A stretch of 64,000 bases of DNA, taken from contig JAMXLM010000002.1 of NCBI GenBank assembly GCA_024280995.1, positions 124,001 to 188,000 on the forward strand. The letters run 5' to 3'. The first letter of the stretch is position 1, and each line of letters starts with the position of its first letter. Shown here piece after piece: positions 58,986-64,000 of this stretch. The notes beneath the pieces are model-generated. The model saw only the letters and a program-made list of their open reading frames with translations. It had not been told where the DNA came from and did no database searches. Source of the DNA: Candidatus Dormiibacterota bacterium. GTDB lineage: Bacteria > Chloroflexota > Dormibacteria > Dormibacterales > Dormibacteraceae. The position numbers and the translations under genes are program-made.

Positions 58986-60076
58986 GCCCGCCTCACAGTA
59001 CCGAAGTTTTCCCGGATCCAACCCCTCGCCCAGCGGTCGGCTTCGAGGATCTCTTCGAGGCTCTCGCCTCCCCCCGGGAAGGCGCCCAGCGCCTCTTCCA
59101 CGATGGGCACGATCCGGCTGAAGGCGATCTCGCCCGCCAGGAAGGCGTTGACGGCCTCCTCGTTGGCGGCGTTCAGCACGGCCGGGTTCCCACCGCCCTC
59201 CGCCGCCGCGCGACGCGCCAGCCCGACGCTCGGGAAGCGCCGCTCGTCGAGGTCGTAAAACTCGAGCCCACTCAGCTCCTTGATCGAGGTCTGGGGGACG
59301 GCGTCCGGGAGCCGGTCGGGGTACGCGAGCGCCACCGCGATCGGCAGCCGCATGTCCGGCCGGCCGAGCTGGGCCTTGAAGGAGCCGTCGACGAACTCGA
59401 CGAGGGAGTGCACGACGCTCTGCGGATGGATGCACACCGAGATGCGGCCCAGGGGCATGCGGTAGAGGTGGTGGGCCTCGATCGCCTCGAGACCCTTGTT
59501 CATCAGCGTCGCCGAATCCACGGTAACCTTCGGGCCCATCGACCACCGCGGGTGGTTGAGAGCCTGCTCGACGGTGACCTGGTCGAGGTCCATGTCCGGG
59601 TGTGCCCAGAACGGGCCACCGCTGGACGTGATGACGAGCCTGCGGACGTTCTCGAGCTCCTCGCCCCACAGGCACTGCCAGATGGCGCTGTGCTCAGAGT
59701 CGACCGGCCTGATGCCTCGAGCGCCGGCGGCCTTCATCACCAGCGCGCCGGCCATGACCAGGACCTCTTTGGTCGCGAGGGCGACCTCCTTGCCGGCGCG
59801 AAGCGCCGCGAGCGTCGGCCCGAGGGCGCGGGCGCCGGGGATCGCGACGACGACCAGGTCGCAGCGCGCGTCGGTGACCATTGCCTCGACGCGCGCGTCG
59901 AAGTCACCCACTCCCGACTGGCCCGAGATCGTGTATTCGACCTTCCGGTTCGCGGAGCGCACGCCCTCGGTCAGGCCGAAGAGCTTGAAGCGCTCCGGGT
60001 TGCGGTCGATGACGTCGAGCGTCTGCCTGCCGATCGAGCCGGTCGCGCCAAGGACGGCGATGTTGAGAGGTCGCAT
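58982..60076 (-). CDS. dxr: 1-deoxy-D-xylulose 5-phosphate reductoisomerase
   Basis: A 364-aa NADPH enzyme of the MEP pathway. GATGSIGRQTLDVIDRNPE binds NADPH, PVDSEHSAIWQCLWGEE and SATLMNKGLEAIEAHHLY are the metal and substrate sites, and HPQSVVHSLVEFVDGS follows. Compared with the usual ~390-400 aa, about 35-40 residues are missing from the N-terminal Rossmann domain after FGLTEG. The conserved ANKES motif reads ATKEV. ATG at 60076 directly follows the cdsA stop. Confidence 0.92.
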   Translation of the reverse strand: MRPLNIAVLGATGSIGRQTLDVIDRNPERFKLFGLTEGVRSANRKVEYTISGQSGVGDFDARVEAMVTDARCDLVVVAIPGARALGPTLAALRAGKEVALATKEVLVMAGALVMKAAGARGIRPVDSEHSAIWQCLWGEELENVRRLVITSSGGPFWAHPDMDLDQVTVEQALNHPRWSMGPKVTVDSATLMNKGLEAIEAHHLYRMPLGRISVCIHPQSVVHSLVEFVDGSFKAQLGRPDMRLPIAVALAYPDRLPDAVPQTSIKELSGLEFYDLDERRFPSVGLARRAAAEGGGNPAVLNAANEEAVNAFLAGEIAFSRIVPIVEEALGAFPGGGESLEEILEADRWARGWIRENFGTVRRA

Positions 60077-60898
60077 CTAGAGGATGTGCAGCATCGTCAC
60101 GTAGAAGTACACGAGGATCGGCGGGAACAGGATCGAGTCCAGCCGGTCGAGCAAGCCGCCGTGGCCGGGGATGAGGTTTGACGAGTCCTTCACGTCGGCG
60201 ATTCGCTTCATCTGCGACTCGACCAGGTCACCCACCTCGGCGCTCGTGCCGACGAGCACCCCCAGCACGATCGCATGCAGCGGGGAATGCCCGATCACGG
60301 CGGATACCCCGATCAACATGACGATCACCGCGGCGACGACTCCCGCGATCGCTCCCTCGACCGTCTTCTTCGGGCTGATGCCCGTGAAGAAGGGATGGCG
60401 ACCGAACCGGCTGCCAACGAGCAGGGCTGCCGCGTCGCTCGCCACCACGGCGAGGATGGTGAAAAGCGTCCACTGAAGCCCGTTCGGCTTCGAGGTGTAG
60501 AGCAGCAGGTAGAAGTTGAACGGCATCCCGATGTAGAGCGCGCCGGCGAGACCCATCGCCCAGCGGCTCAGGCCCTGCCGGCGGCCTGGTAGGACGAGGA
60601 ACGCGCCCAGCCCGCCGACGAGCGCCAGTGCGAGCACGAGGGTCACGTCGATCTGCTTCAGCACCGTGCCGCTGAACGCGAAGAAGATGCCGAGCGGGTA
60701 GATCAGCCAGGCCGGGGCCCTGGAGCCCATCCTCTCGGACAGGCCGCCGAACTCCCAGAGGGCGACGCCGCCAAGGACGATGACAAGGAGGTAGACGCCG
60801 TAGATCCCGACGAGGACCAGGCCGATGACGGCGCCGAGAAAGACGAAAGCGCTGAAGATCCGGACCATAAGCGGGCTCGGCTTCCAGCTCGACGTCAT
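60077..60898 (-). CDS. cdsA: Phosphatidate cytidylyltransferase
   Basis: A 273-aa polytopic enzyme making CDP-diacylglycerol. SPKKTVEGAIAGVVAAVIVM and the C-terminal signature KDSSNLIPGHGGLLDRLDSI are the CdsA hallmarks. ATG at 60898, 17 nt after uppS; upstream frame to 61021 lies inside uppS. Confidence 0.94.
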   Translation of the reverse strand: MTSSWKPSPLMVRIFSAFVFLGAVIGLVLVGIYGVYLLVIVLGGVALWEFGGLSERMGSRAPAWLIYPLGIFFAFSGTVLKQIDVTLVLALALVGGLGAFLVLPGRRQGLSRWAMGLAGALYIGMPFNFYLLLYTSKPNGLQWTLFTILAVVASDAAALLVGSRFGRHPFFTGISPKKTVEGAIAGVVAAVIVMLIGVSAVIGHSPLHAIVLGVLVGTSAEVGDLVESQMKRIADVKDSSNLIPGHGGLLDRLDSILFPPILVYFYVTMLHIL

Positions 60899-60915
60899 CG
60901 GCGCATTCTGGGTCG

Positions 60916-61632
60916 TCAACTTACCTTTGCCTGGACGTCGGGCCGGCCGCCGAAGCGACGCACTCGCGAGGCGTACTCGATCAGGGCGGCCTTCAGCTGC
61001 TCCTCGCCGAAGTCGGGCCACAGCGTCTCGCTGACGAGCATCTCGGCATAAGCGCCCTGCCAGAGCAGGAAGTTGCTCACGCGGTGCTCGCCCGCCGTGC
61101 GGATGATCAGGTCCGGGTCGGGAAGCTCGGGCTCGTACATGCGCGCCGAGATTGCCGCCTCATCGACCTCGCCCGCGGGGACGCCGTCGCGGATGAGCCG
61201 CCGCGCCGCGTCGACGATCTCAGCCCGCCCACCGTAATTCAGACAAACGTTGAGGACGCCGTTGTTGTTATTGCGCGTGCGCTCCATCGCCTCTTCGATG
61301 CGCTCCCGCATTCGCGGCGACAGGTCCTCGCGCCTGCCGCTGACCACGATGCGAACGCCGCGCTGGTGCATCTCGTCGATCTCGCGCTGCATCGTCTCGT
61401 GGAAGAGGCGCATGAGCGCGCGCACCTCCGCCCGCGGGCGAGTCCAGTTCTCGGTCGAGAAGGCATAGATCGACAGGGTGTGGACGCCGAGGTCCTCGCA
61501 CGCCTGGAGGACGCGTTTGATGGCGCGCACGCCGGCGCGGTGGCCGAAGCTGGCGGGCCGGCCCTGACGGCGGGCCCAGCGGCCGTTGCCGTCCATGATG
61601 ATCCCGACGTGGCGGGGGACCTGGGAGTCCAC
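60916..61632 (-). CDS. uppS: Undecaprenyl diphosphate synthase
   Basis: A 238-aa cis-prenyltransferase making the lipid carrier for cell wall synthesis. VGIIMDGNGRWARRQGRP carries catalytic D14. YAFSTENWTRP and the terminal DLIIRTAGEHRVSNFLLWQ plus ETLWPDF are conserved. GTG at 61630-61632 is preferred over longer starts because it directly precedes the fold. Confidence 0.94.
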   Translation of the reverse strand: MDSQVPRHVGIIMDGNGRWARRQGRPASFGHRAGVRAIKRVLQACEDLGVHTLSIYAFSTENWTRPRAEVRALMRLFHETMQREIDEMHQRGVRIVVSGRREDLSPRMRERIEEAMERTRNNNNGVLNVCLNYGGRAEIVDAARRLIRDGVPAGEVDEAAISARMYEPELPDPDLIIRTAGEHRVSNFLLWQGAYAEMLVSETLWPDFGEEQLKAALIEYASRVRRFGGRPDVQAKVS

Positions 61633-61666
61633 GGGTGAGGAAAGCGTACCGGGAGGGCCTTGACAT

Positions 61667-61708
61667 CGCCCCTCACCCCACATCCCTCTCCCCTGGGGAG
61701 AGAGGGTG
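61667..61708 (+). repeat. Intergenic hairpin repeat, copy B
   Basis: CGCCCCTCACC is followed by CCCTCTCCCC-T-GGGGAGAGAGGG, a 10-bp stem with a bulge. It matches copy A (36404-36447) in order and orientation. It sits in the 82-nt gap between frr and uppS. Confidence 0.55.
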
Positions 61709-61714
61709 CCCTTC

Positions 61715-62272
61715 CTAGACCTCCATGACCTCACGCTCTTTACGTCCGGCCAGCCCGTCCACCTTCTCGATCTCGGACTCGGTGATCTTCTGCAGGCGAG
61801 CTCCGGCCCGCTTCGCCTCGTCCTCGGCCACCTCGCCCTGCTTCTGCATGCTCTCGATGCGGTGCAGCTCGTCGCGGCGGACGTTGCGGATCGCCACCCG
61901 CGCCTCCTCCGCCTTCTGGCGGACGAGCTTCACATACTCCTTGCGGCGCTCCTCGGTCAGGGGCGGGATCGGCACGCGGATCACCTGTCCGTCGTTCGCG
62001 GGGTTCAGCCCCTGGTCGCTCGTGCGCAAGGCCTTCTCCACGGCGCCGATCTGGCTCTTGTCGTAAACCTGCACGACGAGCAGGCGCGGCTCCGGCGCGC
62101 TGATCTGCGCGAGCTGGTTCAGCGGGGTGGGCGTGCCGTAGTAGGCGACCATGACCTTGTCGATCAGCGCGGGGTTGGCGCGGCCGGTGCGGATGTGCGT
62201 CAGCTCGGCGCCGAAGTGCTCGACCGATTTGTTCATCTTCGACTCCGCCTCGCGAAGGACCGGGTCGATCAC
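61715..62272 (-). CDS. frr: Ribosome recycling factor
   Basis: A 185-aa two-domain protein that splits post-termination ribosomes with [43 protein letters not shown] and [16 protein letters not shown] are characteristic. GTG at 62272 overlaps the pyrH stop (GTGA). Confidence 0.96.
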   Translation of the reverse strand: MIDPVLREAESKMNKSVEHFGAELTHIRTGRANPALIDKVMVAYYGTPTPLNQLAQISAPEPRLLVVQVYDKSQIGAVEKALRTSDQGLNPANDGQVIRVPIPPLTEERRKEYVKLVRQKAEEARVAIRNVRRDELHRIESMQKQGEVAEDEAKRAGARLQKITESEIEKVDGLAGRKEREVMEV

Positions 62273-63006
62273 GTTGCAGCCCCCACGAGGGTCCCTACTT
62301 CCTCGCCCAGGATCACGCGTTCGATGTTTCCGGGGGTGAGCAGGTTGAAGACCACGATGGGCACGCCGTTGTCCATGCACAGCGTGAGCGCGGTGTTGTC
62401 CATCACCTCGATACCCCGGTTCAGCACCTCCATGTAGCCGAGGCGCTCGAACTTCGTCGCCGTCGGGTCGCGCTTGGGGTCGGCGGTGTAGACGCCGTCG
62501 ACCTTCGTCGCCTTCAAGATCACGTCGGCTTCGATCTCGACGGCGCGCAGGGCGGCGGTGGTGTCGGTTGTGAAATAGGGATTGCCGGTTCCGGCGGCGA
62601 GGATCACAACGCGGCCCTTCTCCAGGTGGCGTACCGCGCGCCGGCGGATGTACGGCTCGGCGACCTGCGGCATCTGGATCGCGGTCATCGTCCGGGCGGG
62701 GATGCCCGCACGCTCGAGCGCGTCCTGCAGCGCGAGTCCGTTGATGACCGTGGCCAGCATCCCCATGTAATCTCCCGTGGCACGATCGAACCCGCGCTCG
62801 GTCGCGGACATGCCCCGGAAGATGTTGCCGCCGCCGACGACCAGCGCGACCTGCACGCCCATCTGGTGCACGCGCTTGACCTGGGCCGCGATGGTCTCCA
62901 CCACCTCGAGGTCGAGCCCGTAATCCCGCGATCCGCCAAGCGCTTCACCGCTCAGCTTGAGCAGAACGCGGTTGTACTTCGGCGCCCCGTTGAGGATTTG
63001 GTTCAG
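62269..63006 (-). CDS. pyrH: Uridylate kinase (CTG start)
   Basis: A 245-aa amino acid kinase-fold enzyme phosphorylating [19 protein letters not shown] (10-25) is the essential phosphate-binding start, [12 protein letters not shown] and [20 protein letters not shown] follow, with [16 protein letters not shown] near the end. The first canonical codon is GTG 62904, which would delete 34 residues including K17 and S19-G20. The frame opens upstream to CTG 63004-63006, which overlaps the tsf stop as CTGA. That CTG is the start used here. Confidence 0.93.
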   Translation of the reverse strand: MNQILNGAPKYNRVLLKLSGEALGGSRDYGLDLEVVETIAAQVKRVHQMGVQVALVVGGGNIFRGMSATERGFDRATGDYMGMLATVINGLALQDALERAGIPARTMTAIQMPQVAEPYIRRRAVRHLEKGRVVILAAGTGNPYFTTDTTAALRAVEIEADVILKATKVDGVYTADPKRDPTATKFERLGYMEVLNRGIEVMDNTALTLCMDNGVPIVVFNLLTPGNIERVILGEEVGTLVGAAT

Positions 63007-63614
63007 GACTCCCTGATGTTAAATCGCGCGAAGCGCCGGACCGTGATGTTCTCCTGGAGCTTGGAGATGTTCTCCGCGATGAGCTGCTGCACGGTGTGCC
63101 CAGGCTCGCGGAAGTAGTCCTGCTCCATGAGGCAGTTGTGCTTCAGGAAATCCTCGATCTGACCCTCGACGATGCGTGGGATCACCTGCTCGGGCTTGCC
63201 GTCCTGGCGAGCCCTTGCCTCGTAGACCTCGCGCTCGGCGACGAGCACTTCATCGGGAACGTCGTCACGAGAGACCCATCGTGCGCCGAAACCGGCGACC
63301 TGCAGCGCCAGCTCCTTGGCAAGCTTGCGAAAGTCCGGGCCTTTGGCGACGAAGTCCGTCTCGCAGTTGACCTCGATCAGCACGCCGAGCTGCGGCGGGA
63401 AATCGGGTGAGGTGGCGTGGAGGTAGGACTCCACGACGCCCTGTCCGGTCGCCCGGTCGGCGCGCTTGGCCGCCCTGGCGATGCCTTTCTCGCGCAGGAT
63501 GGTGAAAGCCTTCTGAATGTCGCCGCCGGCCTCCTCGAGGGCGCGCTTGCAGTCCATCATGCCGGCGCCCGACATCTCGCGAAGCTGCCTGATCTGGTCG
63601 GTGCTCACGGCCAT
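63003..63614 (-). CDS. tsf: Elongation factor Ts (short form)
   Basis: A 203-aa EF-Tu exchange factor. [20 protein letters not shown] is the N-terminal UBA-like domain, and [14 protein letters not shown] is the core. It lacks the second half of the dimerisation domain, like the ~200-aa EF-Ts of Thermus, Cyanobacteria and Chloroflexota. ATG shares one base with the rpsB stop. Confidence 0.95.
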   Translation of the reverse strand: MAVSTDQIRQLREMSGAGMMDCKRALEEAGGDIQKAFTILREKGIARAAKRADRATGQGVVESYLHATSPDFPPQLGVLIEVNCETDFVAKGPDFRKLAKELALQVAGFGARWVSRDDVPDEVLVAEREVYEARARQDGKPEQVIPRIVEGQIEDFLKHNCLMEQDYFREPGHTVQQLIAENISKLQENITVRRFARFNIRES

Positions 63615-64000
63615 CAGCGGGCCTCCTCGTCGTCCGCGCCACGGCCGATGAACTCTTCTTCCGAGACGGTTGGCAGGTAGTCCTCCTCGTCCTCGAGGTA
63701 TTCCTCGATCTCCTCGTAGCGCGGCGTCTCCAGGAACTCGCGCTCCTCGACCTCGGGCAGGATCTCGCCCCGGGCGGCAGCCTCCTGGCGGCCTTCCTGG
63801 CAGGCGTCGGCGATCTTCCCCGTGAGCAGCTTGACGGCGCGGATGGCGTCGTCGTTGCCTGGGATGACGTAAGTGATGAGGTCGGGGTCGCAGTTCGAGT
63901 CGGTGATCGCGACCACCGGGATCTTGAGGCGATTGGCCTCGGTCACCGCGATGTGCTCCTTGCGGGGATCGACCACGTACAGCGCGCCCGGGAGCCGCTT
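63614..64000 (-). CDS. rpsB: 30S ribosomal protein S2, C-terminal part
   Basis: Runs off the window edge; 128 C-terminal residues remain. [20 protein letters not shown] and [20 protein letters not shown] are the S2 signature. A very acidic tail follows ([20 protein letters not shown], ending DDEEAR), about 50 residues beyond the usual S2 core. Confidence 0.95.
   Translation of the reverse strand, partial: KRLPGALYVVDPRKEHIAVTEANRLKIPVVAITDSNCDPDLITYVIPGNDDAIRAVKLLTGKIADACQEGRQEAAARGEILPEVEEREFLETPRYEEIEEYLEDEEDYLPTVSEEEFIGRGADDEEAR

Noticed and set aside
1..64000. tRNA, rRNA, CRISPR or IS elements
   Set aside because: Reading the intergenic gaps shows none long enough or with the needed motifs.

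Overview
The window is 64 kb of high-GC, almost gap-free bacterial DNA. Most genes lie on the minus strand in long operons with tiny overlaps. I counted about twenty 4-nt stop/start overlaps of the NTGA type. I see no rRNA, tRNA, CRISPR array, insertion sequence or prophage. The largest gene-free stretches are about 200 nt: 32743-32940, which holds a candidate 6S RNA, and 57707-57902, the leader of ispG. The gene content suggests a monoderm, high-GC soil-type bacterium of the Chloroflexota/Dormibacterota kind. The evidence is a short EF-Ts of 203 aa, a Tad pilus locus with no secretin gene, an archaeal-type prolyl-tRNA synthetase, a Firmicutes-like YtxG/YtxH/RsbW/SigB stress operon, and a baseplate-J-like membrane protein beside an FtsA-like ATPase. 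The placement is inference and should be tested with rpsB, tsf and alaS trees.

Layout. 1-8.9 kb: partial thrS, a DedA protein, then rsmA, tatD, metG, rsmI and a DinG-type helicase with an MFS exporter (RNA modification, tRNA charging, DNA repair). 8.9-10.3 kb: a lone AAA ATPase. 10.2-18.6 kb: one operon running efp-asp23-nusB-xseB-DUF212-tlyA-nadK-recN-scpA-scpB-rluB-cmk-plsC. 18.6-24.4 kb, upstream in the same direction: ruvX-DUF1292-mltG-aroE-prepilin peptidase-PH protein-aroK-aroB-aroQ, joining chorismate synthesis, peptidoglycan processing and pilin processing. 24.4-36 kb: hisS-aspS, candidate 6S RNA, a small membrane protein, ytxG-ytxH-rsbW-sigB, pdxH, alaS, an FtsA-like ATPase and the baseplate-like protein.

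36-48 kb: a divergent Tad/Flp pilus locus. Minus strand: a HEAT-repeat protein, CpaF ATPase and a hybrid kinase with a degenerate ATPase site. Plus strand: a CpaE/TadZ ATPase with a cyclic-nucleotide-binding-like N-terminus, three TadE/G pseudopilin-like proteins, CpaB, TadB and TadC. No Flp pilin is visible; the prepilin peptidase is encoded 15 kb away. 48-55 kb: an MBL hydrolase, an SRPBCC-GNAT fusion and a bifunctional Rel enzyme, divergent from a GAF/HD-GYP protein, so (p)ppGpp and c-di-GMP signalling genes share an intergenic region. 55-64 kb: the classic rpsB-tsf-pyrH-frr-uppS-cdsA-dxr-rseP-ispG-proS block.

The main finding is recurrent non-canonical initiation. The conserved N-termini of pyrH, aroE and ispG can be reached only from CTG codons. 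Two of these sit in CTGA overlaps with the upstream stop, and the third lies 7 nt after a strong Shine-Dalgarno. The conserved N-terminus of rluB starts at a CTA inside a CTAA overlap. Other notable points are the candidate 6S RNA downstream of hisS-aspS, a sigma-B-type promoter (GTTTGC-N14-GGGTAT) before the sigB operon, EF-P with arginine at the modified position, a low-GC mosaic segment inside alaS, and a shortened DXR.
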